A stretch of DNA of 64,000 nucleotides from Methylomagnum ishizawai (lineage in GTDB: Bacteria; Pseudomonadota; Gammaproteobacteria; Methylococcales; Methylococcaceae), in assembly GCF_900155475.1 (NCBI RefSeq), contig NZ_FXAM01000001.1, positions 4,040,881 through 4,104,880 on the forward strand, given 5' to 3'. Position numbers and translations under genes: made by a program. The notes under the pieces were generated by a model that did no database searches, had not been told where the DNA came from, and saw nothing but the letters and a program-made list of their open reading frames with translations. Below are positions 8,375-17,508 of this stretch, piece by piece; the first letter of the stretch is position 1, and each line of letters opens with the position of its first letter.

Positions 8375-10735
8375 ATGCTTAAAAGAATTACAAGGATTGC
8401 GAACATTGGCCGCTTTGTTGACTCATCCTGCGGAGGAACTGAATTCTCAGAGTTATCTGTGATTTTTGGAAGGAATACTTATGGTAAGTCAACACTATCC
8501 GAGCTTCTTGCAAGTCTTGCCACAAATGATATTACACCTATTACTGCAAGGCGAACCATTCCAAATAATAATAAACCGCAAGAAGCAAAGCTGGCTTTCA
8601 AATTCCCTGGCGACACGAAAGAAACTGTTGTCTCCCTACAAAACTCAAGCTGGAATTATAATGGAGCATCTAACATCAAAATAGCGGTATTTGATGATGG
8701 CTTTTACCATAACAATATATTTTCAGCCCGTCAGTTCACAAGGCCCACAAAAGAAGGTCTCAGCGCATTCATCTTGGGTGCGGAAGGAGTTAAAACCGCC
8801 AAAATAATAGCGGATAAGAAAAAACAGAAGGGGGATAAAACACGAGAGCGCAACCAGCTTAGACAGAATGCTTTTCCTGAGATTGAGGACCAACACCTAC
8901 CAAACTTTCTTAACCTCACAATTACAGAGACCACCGATGAATTACAAAAACGCACAGATGATCTTAGAAGCAATTACTCAGAAATCAAAAAACAAATTCA
9001 AAATACAGACAAAATAAAATCACGCGAAACCTGTCATTTAATCGGCTTCAATTATAATTTTGATAGCTTCCTTGATGAAATAAATAATACTCTATTACTT
9101 TCCATTGAATCGCACCACAAAGAGGCGCAGCAACAAGTGCTAGAACACATTGAAAAGCACTTCACCAAACAAGGTAATGCAGATACATGGATTAGACAGG
9201 GGCTTCAACAAAATAACGGGGAATCTTGTCAATTTTGCGGCCAGCCACTAGGGGAATGCGCTAAAGAGCTTATTTCTAAATATCGCGAAAGTTTTGATGA
9301 TGCCTATACACAACATGAAGATAAGGTAATCAAAGCAATTGACAACGGGCTTGAAAAGCTAAGCGCTTTTCCCGCCTCGGAAATCCGCCTTACTTTAGAA
9401 TCCAATCGGCGTATTTGTGCGACCTATCATGAACTCACCTCAGACATAAGCTATTCAGTGGTTTTAGAGAAACTTGATCAGCATGCAATAAACATCGCGA
9501 GATTAATTGATCTTTGGGAAGCAAGCAAAAATAACTCCTTTAAAATACTAGAAGATGCTTGCCGAGTTAAGAAGCAATCCCCTCACAAACAGATCACAGT
9601 TGTTTCAGCAAATCCCATCTCAAACATCATCCAGCAACTTGCTACAGAAATAGATTCTTACAATGATTCCGCGCAATGCACCAATATATTTCTAGCCAGA
9701 TTTAAACTAGGGGCAGATACGGAAAAGCTTCGCTCACAACTACAAGAATTAGAGGGGCTAGGAAAAGATGCGCGAACCATGCTTGACCGTGCCCAGAAAG
9801 ATACACAAGTTAAGCGTTTAAAATTGCTGGATGAAGAAATTGAGCGATTAGGCAACGAAGCATCAAGACTTGAAAAGGAGCTTAAAACCCAGCAAAGTGA
9901 ATATCTAAAAAAGTTTTTCGTTTCGCTAAATAAATGGTTTTCCGAGTTTGGAAGCAAACACTTTAGCTTGGAAATGGCCACCAACTCATCCGGGCATACC
10001 CCTATATACTTCTTAAAAGTCTTGTTTAAAGGCCAAGTTATACCAGAAAAAGATTTGGCCAGCATTTTTAGCGAATCAGATCGTAGAGCCTTAGCATTAG
10101 CTGTATTTTGGTCTTATCTATCAAATCTAGATCGCCAAATAAAAGAATCCCTTATCGTTGTATTGGATGACCCCGTAACATCTTTTGATAGCGACCGGAT
10201 TACCGCAGTTCACCAAGAAATCATCAAGCTTTACCGGCAAGTTCGACAGGTGATTATATTAAGCCATTATGATGTCAATGTGGCGCGATTGTTATCAGAC
10301 TATCGAAATCATCCAATATGCCTTTTAACCATTGAGCATAGCAATAATACATCTTTAATTAGCCCTGAAGATAAAGAGGAATTTATAAAAAGTGAACACG
10401 AGAGAAAAACACGCGAGCTTATGAAATTTGCAGATGGTCAGAACAACCTTCACAACCCAGGTGATCTTAGAATCTTTCTTGAGGCAGAAATTTCTTTCCG
10501 ATATTCAAGACAATTACAAACGATTAATGCAGGAAAATTACAGCTTGGCGAAAAAATTGATGGCCTTTTTGATAAAGGTTTTATTTCCCGCCTCCTAGCC
10601 GATGAGGCGCATAATTGGCGAGAATGTTTAAACCCTTCCCATCATACTTGGACAACCAATGACATCGAAGACCAAAGGCGAACTGTAGGTCGTTTCATGG
10701 ATTTTATATATACAAGCCTCTGCCCACATCCTTAA
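8375..10735 (+). CDS. RloC-like SMC/ABC-type ATPase with zinc-hook motif (candidate phage-defence protein)
   Basis: A 786-residue protein of the AAA_13 type. It has a Walker A (GRNTYGKSTL) near residue 30, and long coiled coils with a CxxC zinc-hook-like turn (CQFCGQPLGEC, ~285-288) between them. The Walker B/D-loop LDDPVTSFDSDR is near 598, followed by the switch histidine in IILSHYDVN. RloC anticodon nucleases share this plan and length. The C-terminal part has R-x3-E (RIFLE, 699-703) followed by histidines at 746 and 756-757, compatible with but not proof of the Arg-Glu-His nuclease triad of PrrC/RloC. The gene is far more AT-rich than its neighbours, which indicates transfer. No restriction-modification genes adjoin it. 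Confidence 0.75.
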   Translation: MLKRITRIANIGRFVDSSCGGTEFSELSVIFGRNTYGKSTLSELLASLATNDITPITARRTIPNNNKPQEAKLAFKFPGDTKETVVSLQNSSWNYNGASNIKIAVFDDGFYHNNIFSARQFTRPTKEGLSAFILGAEGVKTAKIIADKKKQKGDKTRERNQLRQNAFPEIEDQHLPNFLNLTITETTDELQKRTDDLRSNYSEIKKQIQNTDKIKSRETCHLIGFNYNFDSFLDEINNTLLLSIESHHKEAQQQVLEHIEKHFTKQGNADTWIRQGLQQNNGESCQFCGQPLGECAKELISKYRESFDDAYTQHEDKVIKAIDNGLEKLSAFPASEIRLTLESNRRICATYHELTSDISYSVVLEKLDQHAINIARLIDLWEASKNNSFKILEDACRVKKQSPHKQITVVSANPISNIIQQLATEIDSYNDSAQCTNIFLARFKLGADTEKLRSQLQELEGLGKDARTMLDRAQKDTQVKRLKLLDEEIERLGNEASRLEKELKTQQSEYLKKFFVSLNKWFSEFGSKHFSLEMATNSSGHTPIYFLKVLFKGQVIPEKDLASIFSESDRRALALAVFWSYLSNLDRQIKESLIVVLDDPVTSFDSDRITAVHQEIIKLYRQVRQVIILSHYDVNVARLLSDYRNHPICLLTIEHSNNTSLISPEDKEEFIKSEHERKTRELMKFADGQNNLHNPGDLRIFLEAEISFRYSRQLQTINAGKLQLGEKIDGLFDKGFISRLLADEAHNWRECLNPSHHTWTTNDIEDQRRTVGRFMDFIYTSLCPHP

Positions 10736-10852
10736 GTCCATCAATGCGGTAGCGAAACAACAAAAACCGCATCTCTTGCAATTGATACGATCCGCATCTA
10801 ACCCATATCAACAAGCCGCGCCCACCCCCTAGGCCAAGCGCGGATGCACAGT

Positions 10853-11926
10853 TTAAACCCTCGCCTCCAACACCAAATTGGTCGGCGTCACCGCCGCCCG
10901 CCGCACCCGGCTGAAGTCCCCCGCGTTCAACACCTCGGCCAGCCGCTTCTGCCCGGCCTGCGCCCCCAAACCCAAGCCGACCTCCTGCGACTTGGACGCG
11001 GGCACGCACACCAGGGTCGAGAACGAATAATAAATCTGCCCCAAGGGATGCAGGTTGTCCTCCAGGCGATCACCCGCGAACGGCTCGACCAGCATGAACG
11101 TCCCGCCCTCGGCCAAGGTCGAGGCGACATGCCGGACCGCGCCCACCGGATCGCCCATATCGTGCAGGGCGTCGAAGATCGTCACCAGATCGTAGCCATG
11201 GCCGGGATAGTCCTTCGCCGTCACCACCTCGAAAATGGTGTTGGCCGCAACGCCCGCCGCCCTGGCCCGTTCGCGGGCATGTTCGATGGATGGCCCGTGG
11301 AAATCAAAGCCATGGAAGGTCGAATTCGGAAACGCCCGCGCCATGAGGATAGTGGAGGAACCATGGCCGCAACCGATATCGGCGACCTTAGCCCCGGCTT
11401 CGAGCTTGGCCTTGACCCCATCGAGCGCGGGCAACCAAGCGTCGATCAAGTTCATCGCGTACATGGGCCGGAAAAAGCGCTCGGTGCCGCAGAATAGGCA
11501 GGGGCTATGATCGCTCCAAGGCAAGCCCTGCCCGCTGCGGAATACCTCGCGCACCTTGGCCTCGTCGAAATAGACCGACATGACCGCCTCGAAAAAACCC
11601 TGCATACAGGCCGGATGGCCCTCGGCGGCGAATACGACCGCCTGCTCCGGCGTCAGCGCGAACCGGCCCTCGGCGGCGTCGTACTCCACATAACCCGCCG
11701 CCGCGTTGGCGGATAGCCATTCCCGGAGATAGCGCTCGTCCATGCCGGTGCTTTCGGCCAGTTCCAAGCTGGTGGCGGGGCTGATCTCGGCCAGGGCGCT
11801 GTAAAGGTCGAGCTTGTCGCCGATATAGGCCATCAGCAAGCCCATCGATCCGGCGACATCGCCGATCACCTTGCCCTGCAATTGCTCCAATTTGCCTGAG
11901 TCGATCTCGCTCAAACGTAGTGTCAT
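10853..11926 (-). CDS. Class I SAM-dependent methyltransferase with N-terminal winged helix
   Basis: A 357-residue protein. Residues ~20-110 form a winged-helix dimerisation-type domain (TGMDERYLREWLSANAAAGY). The C-terminal Rossmann methyltransferase has SAM motif I VADIGCGHGSST near 185 and the later acidic motif FDALHDMGDP. This arrangement is that of Rv2258c-like and O-methyltransferase-like enzymes, most of which act on small molecules; the substrate is unknown. A perfect TetR-type dyad lies about 130 bases upstream of the start. The gene stands alone between the RloC-like gene and the zeta/M23 cluster. Confidence 0.85.
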   Translation of the reverse strand: MTLRLSEIDSGKLEQLQGKVIGDVAGSMGLLMAYIGDKLDLYSALAEISPATSLELAESTGMDERYLREWLSANAAAGYVEYDAAEGRFALTPEQAVVFAAEGHPACMQGFFEAVMSVYFDEAKVREVFRSGQGLPWSDHSPCLFCGTERFFRPMYAMNLIDAWLPALDGVKAKLEAGAKVADIGCGHGSSTILMARAFPNSTFHGFDFHGPSIEHARERARAAGVAANTIFEVVTAKDYPGHGYDLVTIFDALHDMGDPVGAVRHVASTLAEGGTFMLVEPFAGDRLEDNLHPLGQIYYSFSTLVCVPASKSQEVGLGLGAQAGQKRLAEVLNAGDFSRVRRAAVTPTNLVLEARV

Positions 11927-11989
11927 GGCTCATTCCACGGGGTGGGCCGGACCTCCCGTTCGGGGCGGCCCGGAGAAAAACTCAAACGG

Positions 11990-12012
11990 CGCGGCGGAAC
12001 ACGCCGCGCCGA
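11990..12012. terminator. GC-rich hairpin between methyltransferase and upstream cluster
   Basis: A perfect stem GGCGCGGCG/CGCCGCGCC with a short loop lies in the 236-base gap between the two minus-strand genes. It has no T run, so it may be a weak or factor-dependent terminator for the cluster at 12163-15999. Confidence 0.4.
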
Positions 12013-12056
12013 TCACCTGGGGCCGGAAAAACGGACCCGATAAACCCGGCTCTTAT

Positions 12057-12068
12057 ACGACCAGTCGT
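12057..12068. promoter_or_regulatory. TetR-type operator-like dyad ACGACCAGTCGT
   Basis: A perfect 12-base palindrome of the ACGAC-N2-GTCGT class often bound by TetR-family repressors. It sits about 130 bases upstream of the methyltransferase start. No TetR-family gene is in the window, so the regulator would have to be encoded elsewhere. Confidence 0.45.
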
Positions 12069-12162
12069 CTTGAATTGCAATTCCCCAAGACAGTCGCCCC
12101 CTGCCATCACGCCGAAAAGCCGGAAGCTTTTTGTAGAACCCACCGGGTCCAACCCCGCCCCA

Positions 12163-13137
12163 TCAAGTACCGAGATAGGCCCGACCGAGTTTCAGCATAT
12201 CCTTCGGCTCCGGCAACTGGCGGCGGGGAATCCGGCCAAACAACACGATCCGCCGGGTACCGTCCAACGCGGCGGCTTCGCTCATCTCCAAGACCTCGGA
12301 CACCGTGGTCTGGACATTGCGGTAATCCAGGCTCATCCGAAACGGCTGGACGGTGAGCCAGCGTTCAGCCTCGCCCAGCAGGCTTTCGACATGGCGCAGG
12401 CTGTCTTCGAGGCCCAGTTCGATACCGCTGAAACAGCCCAGTTCCTCGTCGATGGCCGCGATATCCGCTTCCAGGCCCGCGACCGCGGCGGGATCGGCGT
12501 CCGGGGACAGCAAGCGCCGCCGCAGCCGTTGGCGCTGCCGGGTCAGTTCGCCGCGCCGGGTTTTATGCGCCGCGATGGCTTGGCGGGCTTGCAGCAGCAG
12601 GAAATCGAACGCCAGGGTGGTGAGCGCGGCGCGGGCGGCGGCTTCGCTGTCGCTGGGCGCGAAGTATTGATGGTCCTCGAAACTGATGGCGGTTTGCAGC
12701 ACATCCCGCCGCACGAGGCCGTCTTCCAAGGCCATGCCCAAGATCTGTTTCTCCCGCTTGGCGGTGGCCAGGAGTCCGTAGATATCGTCCGGGGCCGGAC
12801 CGGGCCGCTGCGCCAAGTACTCCCGCACGCCCTGGAACCGGCCCAGCACCTCGCCCAGGTGTTCCGCCGAGGCGAACAGCGTTTTGAGCCGGGGATCGTG
12901 GCCGTACTGGCCGGGACTGATCTCGACCGGGGCGGGCAGCCGGTCGACCAGGCCGATGACATGGGACAAGGCCCGCGCCACGGGTGTGTGCAGACGTTCG
13001 CGGTAATGGTCCAGCGCCCTGAGGCGGGGATCGGTCTTATCGACCGCCCGTTCGATGGCGGCGGCGCGGACTTGTTCCAGCAGGATTGCGTCGGGGCTTT
13101 GGGCCGGGTCGAACCAGGCACCGAGGAAATGCGGCAT
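12163..13137 (-). CDS. Unknown helical protein, third gene of the zeta/M23 cluster
   Basis: I do not recognise this 324-residue protein. It has no signal peptide and no membrane segment, and is strongly helical. There is a basic Arg/Gln-rich coiled-coil segment near 195-215 (RGELTRQRQRLRRRLL), followed by an acidic helix. The ATG has AGGAAG 9 bases upstream, within a CCCCAC-GGAA leader that also occurs before the M23 gene. It follows the M23 gene by 39 bases and is probably in one operon with it and the Fic/zeta gene. A partner, inhibitor or cargo role is possible but untested. Confidence 0.7.
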   Translation of the reverse strand: MPHFLGAWFDPAQSPDAILLEQVRAAAIERAVDKTDPRLRALDHYRERLHTPVARALSHVIGLVDRLPAPVEISPGQYGHDPRLKTLFASAEHLGEVLGRFQGVREYLAQRPGPAPDDIYGLLATAKREKQILGMALEDGLVRRDVLQTAISFEDHQYFAPSDSEAAARAALTTLAFDFLLLQARQAIAAHKTRRGELTRQRQRLRRRLLSPDADPAAVAGLEADIAAIDEELGCFSGIELGLEDSLRHVESLLGEAERWLTVQPFRMSLDYRNVQTTVSEVLEMSEAAALDGTRRIVLFGRIPRRQLPEPKDMLKLGRAYLGT

Positions 13138-13176
13138 GGTTGGAACTTCCTGTGGGGTTGGATGGGCGCCCGCCGC

Positions 13177-13755
13177 TCAGCCTTTCCTGGCCCCGGTCTG
13201 GAGCGGGCGCGGACCCTGGGCTTGTGCGGACCGAGGATTGTCGGTCAGCCGGGGATAGGGATTGACCGCCCCGCCCGCATGGTAGATGCCGTAATGCAGA
13301 TGGCTGGGCGTGCCCTTGGCGTTGCCCGAGTCGCCGACATAGCCGAGCAAGGTTCCCGCCGGAATCCATAGGCCGGGCCGGACCGGGCCGAAGGCGTCCA
13401 GATGGGCGTAATAATGCCATTCGGCCCCCGGTCCCAACACCCGCACGACGTTCCCGCCCAGGCGGTTATGCCCGACCGCGACCACCAGTCCCGGCGTGGT
13501 GCTGAGGATGGCCCGTCCCCTGGGCGCGAAGATATCGATGCCCTGATGGCGGCGTCCACCGGGCCGGGGCGCACCCCAGCTATCGCGGATGTCCACCGCC
13601 CGCACGCCCGCGACCGGCATGGGCAGATGGGCCGGGGCCGGAGTGGCGAACAGGCGCAAAGTGCCCAGGGCCTCGCGGAATCCGCCCGCGCTCCAGGATA
13701 GAACCCCGGACAGCGCCAAGAAGCCCAGGATAAAGCATGGTTTGCCGAAGCGCAT
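13177..13755 (-). CDS. M23-family zinc metallopeptidase (LytM/peptidoglycan endopeptidase-like)
   Basis: A 192-residue exported protein. Residues 1-25 form a signal peptide or membrane anchor (FILGFLALSGVLSWSAGG). The M23 zinc and catalytic residues are all present: His70 and Asp74 in RHQGIDIFAPRG, His118 in YYAHLD, and His152/His154 in SHLHYGIY. M23 enzymes cut peptidoglycan cross-bridges or stem peptides in the periplasm. It lies 51 bases downstream of the Fic-like/zeta gene and 39 bases upstream of an unknown helical protein, all on the minus strand. The start has GAGGAA 7-8 bases upstream. Confidence 0.88.
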   Translation of the reverse strand: MRFGKPCFILGFLALSGVLSWSAGGFREALGTLRLFATPAPAHLPMPVAGVRAVDIRDSWGAPRPGGRRHQGIDIFAPRGRAILSTTPGLVVAVGHNRLGGNVVRVLGPGAEWHYYAHLDAFGPVRPGLWIPAGTLLGYVGDSGNAKGTPSHLHYGIYHAGGAVNPYPRLTDNPRSAQAQGPRPLQTGARKG

Positions 13756-13806
13756 GGGAAGTTCCTCGTGGGGTTATGGAAACCGTGGGAACGATGGCCG
13801 GAAAGC

Positions 13807-15999
13807 TCACGCCGTAGCGGGCGGCGGCTCCGGCGGCGGGCAGTTCTGCAAGCGCGTTTTCCAAGGTTCGGCGGTGCTGGGATCGATATGGAAAGCCATC
13901 GCCACCGGCTTGTGCAGCAAACCCTGTTCGCCCGAGGCGTTGGGGTTCAACTGCCGCTTCTCCACGAAATCCACCATGCGCCGGACGTTATAAACCAACA
14001 GCACCCGGTGCCCATTCTTGTTGCTGTAGACCTGATAGGCGACGTTGTTCTCGTTGAACACCGGATTGCGGGCCATCAGGGTTTCGATGGACTCCGGGTC
14101 GCCCTTGGCCAGGATGTGGAGGACGGAGTCGCTCCGGGTGCGGACCAGGGTCTTGAGGTGTTGGGCCAGGCTGCCCGTCCGCTGGTGGTCCTGCAACTCC
14201 TCGACCTCGTAGTCCGAGAAATCGAAGCTTTCCGCCACCAGATAATGCTCGTTGGCCCCGGCGTCGTTGGCGAACAGCGACAGTTTCTGCAAAGCCAGAT
14301 GCTCCAGCGCGTCCAGGAACGAGCCCGGTGCCCGGATATGCTTGTCCACTGTGATGACCCAGGGCAGGGCGCGTCCGGTGCGGTCGAAGCGCTGCTTCAC
14401 CGTGCCCGCCACCGAGGACCGGGTCAGTTCGGTCTCGCGCCCTTCCGGCTTGACGATGAAGGCGTCCACCGCCGTCATCTGCACCTCGAAATCAGCGGCG
14501 CGGAAAATCTCGACGATGGTCGAATAGCGCGGCTTGTAAGGAATGCCGGTGCCGTCGTAGAGCAGGTTGAAGCGCTCCTCCTGGGCGTAGTTCGCCACCA
14601 TGTCGCGCAGGCGGTTGGCGAAGGGCTCGACGAACACATAGTCGTCGGAATGGTGGTTGGCGGCGGTCAGCACGGTGTAGAGGTCGCTTTCCTTGCGGAA
14701 TTCGTCCAGCGAGGTGGTGACGAAATTGTCGCCGCATTGCGCCCTGGCGATTTCCTCCACCGCGCTCTTGCCGGACCCCGCCCCGCCCAGGCACATGAAC
14801 AGCTTGGGATTGGCGACGGGATGTTTATGCTCGTAAATCTTGTCCAGGCAGGCATCGAGCTTGCGGCTGATCTTGCCCAACCGTTCGTAGGCGATTTCGA
14901 TGGTGCGTTCCAGGCGGGAATCGCCGCTGGCGGCGGCCAGCAGTTTGTTCTTGAGCCGCTTGTTATTGGCGAGGCTGAACACCGAGGCATGATCGCCCTC
15001 GCATTCCTTCAGCACTTCCAGCAACTCGGTATGGCTGGGCGAACGCAGCCCGGTCAGCATATTGATATCCAGGCAGAACAAAGGCGCGACGCCGTTCTCG
15101 CCGACCTGGATGCCGTCGATCTCGGTCTTGCCCGCCACCCGCAAATGCTCGGTGCCGGGCAGATAGCCGATGATGTTCTCCGACAGGCTCAAAGGATAAT
15201 CGGCGATTTGCTTGCCTGGGATCGACAGCCGGTCCTTGACGCTGTCCAAGGGCACCAAGCCGCCGTTCACCGTCACCAGGCAATCGATACCATCGGGGGT
15301 GCGATGCGAGAGGAAGGGAATCGCCGTCACGAATTTCTTGTTCTCCGGCCAGCGCCCATAGCCGTTGGGCATGTTTTCCAGGCTCTTGGTGCGGGTCGGG
15401 TCCAGGGCGTGTTCGAAGGCTACGGTGATGACCTCGATGCCGGTGCCGGGATCGTGCAAGGCGGTGGCATCGGCGGCTTCCAGCCGCCGGAAATCGATGC
15501 CCTGCTCGTACACCGCCTTGAACGCGGGCAAATTTCCCAGCGCCGACATGAAGAAATCCAGGGTGATGCGGTTGCCGTAGGCGAAGGGCCGGACACTGCG
15601 CATCTTGTGGTAGAACGCGGCCAGGCGCTCGGCGATGTTGTCGGTCTTGATGACGAAGCCGTTGTTATCGAAGAACGCGGTGTCGCGGTTGGCCTCGCCG
15701 TCCAAGACCAAGCGCTCGATGGTGGCGCGGAATTCGCGGCGCTTGTCGGCGTCGGTCATGCTGCCGGGTCGGTGCGGGGCGGAGGCTTGTTCCTTCCAAT
15801 CGTGGAACAGGTCGCGGTGGATGCGCGAAAACAGCGCGGTCAGATAAGTCACCCGTTTGGATTGATCGTGGGAAACCGTGCCCTCGGATTCTTGTTGGAG
15901 CTTGGACAGCAGTTTCGTGGCTTGGTAAACCGCCAGGGCTATCCGCAGTTTCTTGAGTTGCGGATAGCCGGAAATATAGGGGATGTTGGCATTGATCAT
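13807..15999 (-). CDS. Fic-like / zeta-toxin-like kinase fusion protein
   Basis: A 730-residue protein. The C-terminal half has a zeta-toxin P-loop kinase: Walker A GGAGSGKS at 405-412, a likely catalytic aspartate in SLDEFRKESD (Asp432) and the later LLYDGTGIPYKPR segment. Zeta toxins phosphorylate UDP-GlcNAc and block wall synthesis. Residues ~90-200 resemble a Fic domain around RPFAYGNRITLDFF (137-150), but against the canonical HPFxxGNGR motif the histidine is Arg and GNGR is GNRI, so AMP transfer is probably lost. The middle region (200-390) is unassigned. At more than twice the usual zeta length, with an M23 peptidase gene downstream, it may belong to an interbacterial or wall-control cluster. 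No epsilon-like antitoxin is visible. Confidence 0.75.
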   Translation of the reverse strand: MINANIPYISGYPQLKKLRIALAVYQATKLLSKLQQESEGTVSHDQSKRVTYLTALFSRIHRDLFHDWKEQASAPHRPGSMTDADKRREFRATIERLVLDGEANRDTAFFDNNGFVIKTDNIAERLAAFYHKMRSVRPFAYGNRITLDFFMSALGNLPAFKAVYEQGIDFRRLEAADATALHDPGTGIEVITVAFEHALDPTRTKSLENMPNGYGRWPENKKFVTAIPFLSHRTPDGIDCLVTVNGGLVPLDSVKDRLSIPGKQIADYPLSLSENIIGYLPGTEHLRVAGKTEIDGIQVGENGVAPLFCLDINMLTGLRSPSHTELLEVLKECEGDHASVFSLANNKRLKNKLLAAASGDSRLERTIEIAYERLGKISRKLDACLDKIYEHKHPVANPKLFMCLGGAGSGKSAVEEIARAQCGDNFVTTSLDEFRKESDLYTVLTAANHHSDDYVFVEPFANRLRDMVANYAQEERFNLLYDGTGIPYKPRYSTIVEIFRAADFEVQMTAVDAFIVKPEGRETELTRSSVAGTVKQRFDRTGRALPWVITVDKHIRAPGSFLDALEHLALQKLSLFANDAGANEHYLVAESFDFSDYEVEELQDHQRTGSLAQHLKTLVRTRSDSVLHILAKGDPESIETLMARNPVFNENNVAYQVYSNKNGHRVLLVYNVRRMVDFVEKRQLNPNASGEQGLLHKPVAMAFHIDPSTAEPWKTRLQNCPPPEPPPATA

Positions 16000-16296
16000 G
16001 GTGGCGAGTTTTCGATCAGGGTGTGGGCAGGGGACAAGGCTCCGGCATGCCAGCCCTGGGGCGCGCTGGCAACGGAAGACTTGCGATGGCTAAGCCGGTG
16101 GGCGCGACTTGGGGGTCGGCCTTGATTTTGCTGCAATTATAAAACCGGATACGGCGGCGTCCATGTCCACCACGGTTCGGAAACACCGCGATGGGCGTGC
16201 GGAAAGCAAGCCTGGCACCGGAACGGGGCGGGAAAAGCGGCCCGGATGCGGCGATAGCGGAATCCGGGCTACGGCATGACGGGCGGCGGACGGAAC

Positions 16297-17172
16297 TTAC
16301 AGGTACGAAGCTTTTTTCACCGCGTCCCGCAGCGCATGGCCGAACACCGGCCCATGTTTGAACTGGATGCGGCGGGTCAACCCATATTTGAGCAAGTCGA
16401 AGAAACGCAACTCGCCGACCCCGTCCAGACCGATGGCGGCGGGTTCCTGCTCGGCCAGGGTGCCGAACATCCGGTCCCAGATCGAGAAGATCGCCCCGTA
16501 ATTGCTATCGTGCTGCCAGCGCAGGGTGGAATGGTGCAATCTGTGGAGCCTCGGCACGATGAACAGCTTGGACAGGACGCGCTCGGCGGGAAAGCTGACA
16601 TTGGTGTGGTGGAACAGCACGAACAAGGTGATGATGGTCTGCCCGACCCAGACCGCGTTCGCCGCCACCCCGATCAAGCCGATGAACGCCACCCGCACCA
16701 ACACTTCCAGGAATAGCTCCCCCATATGGAAACGCAAGCCGGTGGTGACATTCAAGGTGCGGTCGCTATGGTGGACCTTGTGAAAAATCCACAAAGCGTC
16801 GCAATGATGGGTCGCGTAATGCCAGACATACATCGCGAAATCCAACAGAACCAAGGTCAAGACATACTTGGCCACCCCCTCCTCCATACCGCTCAACCAA
16901 CCCAGGCCGTCAAGCCGTTGCGCCACGAAATACAGGGTCGGGATCGACAGCAGGGACAGGGTGATATCGTTGAATAGGAAAAGACAGACATTGGTGCAAT
17001 AGGAGGTCTTGAGCGCCCGGATTCCGGGCCGCAGGAAAGGCCGCCGGTGTTCGGCTAGGGCGAGCCCGAACAAAGACAGGATGACCAGCAAGGCGAGGAG
17101 ATCGTCATTCACTCCGGCGGTGACGGCACGGACGAAGGGGTCGGCGATGAGGTTTAATGAGGAATCCGACAT
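16297..17172 (-). CDS. Sterol desaturase / fatty-acid hydroxylase family membrane protein
   Basis: A 291-residue integral membrane di-iron oxygenase homologue. The histidine clusters are clear: His118 and HH at 122-123 (WHYATHH), H131 with HH at 134-135 (HKVHH), and a third in RLHRLHHST near 215-220. Hydrophobic segments cover ~22-42, 60-85 and 100-118. The family hydroxylates or desaturates lipids and sterols; the substrate cannot be told. Two perfect inverted repeats lie 55-115 bases upstream, so expression is probably controlled by a specific regulator. The gene is monocistronic. Confidence 0.88.
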   Translation of the reverse strand: MSDSSLNLIADPFVRAVTAGVNDDLLALLVILSLFGLALAEHRRPFLRPGIRALKTSYCTNVCLFLFNDITLSLLSIPTLYFVAQRLDGLGWLSGMEEGVAKYVLTLVLLDFAMYVWHYATHHCDALWIFHKVHHSDRTLNVTTGLRFHMGELFLEVLVRVAFIGLIGVAANAVWVGQTIITLFVLFHHTNVSFPAERVLSKLFIVPRLHRLHHSTLRWQHDSNYGAIFSIWDRMFGTLAEQEPAAIGLDGVGELRFFDLLKYGLTRRIQFKHGPVFGHALRDAVKKASYL

Positions 17173-17226
17173 GGTGGCACTCCTTATCGATAACCGCTTT
17201 GCGCCAGTAAGACCGCGCCGGATGGT

Positions 17227-17243
17227 TTTGGTTCGGAACCAAA
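17227..17243. promoter_or_regulatory. Perfect 17-base palindrome upstream of the hydroxylase gene
   Basis: TTTGGTTC-g-GAACCAAA is a perfect 8-base dyad with a one-base centre, 55 bases from the start of the sterol-desaturase-family gene. Its form fits an operator for a dimeric regulator. It is not followed by a T run and is too tight to be a normal terminator. Confidence 0.55.
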
Positions 17244-17254
17244 TAGCCGGGTTT

Positions 17255-17287
17255 CCGCTCCAAGCTATCGCAACCAGCTTGGAGCGG
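17255..17287. promoter_or_regulatory. 12-bp perfect inverted repeat in a divergent promoter region
   Basis: CCGCTCCAAGCT and AGCTTGGAGCGG form a perfect 12-bp stem with a 9-base spacer, between the divergent hydroxylase (starting at 17172) and msrQ (starting at 17509). It may be a second operator or an RNA hairpin. The rest of the ~335-base gap shows no gene. Confidence 0.5.
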
Positions 17288-17508
17288 AGCCTATAGCGGG
17301 CGGTATCAGCGGGCGCAATAGAATACCTGGGATTTTATATATGCCGCATGATAGGGATTTCTTGCCCCTGTGAAATCCTATCGTTGATTCATGAAACCCA
17401 AAATAGGCTGGAGTACAAGCTTGAGTTTGTACGGACCCATCCAAGCCCGCGCTCCAGACCCGCCGCATGGCCGGGTCGCCAAGAATAACGGATCAAGGCG
17501 GAATTTCC

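Noticed and set aside
13768-16125. A 785-codon open frame opposite the Fic-like/zeta gene
   Set aside because: It is a shadow of the minus-strand gene, which has recognisable kinase motifs; the plus-strand product has none.
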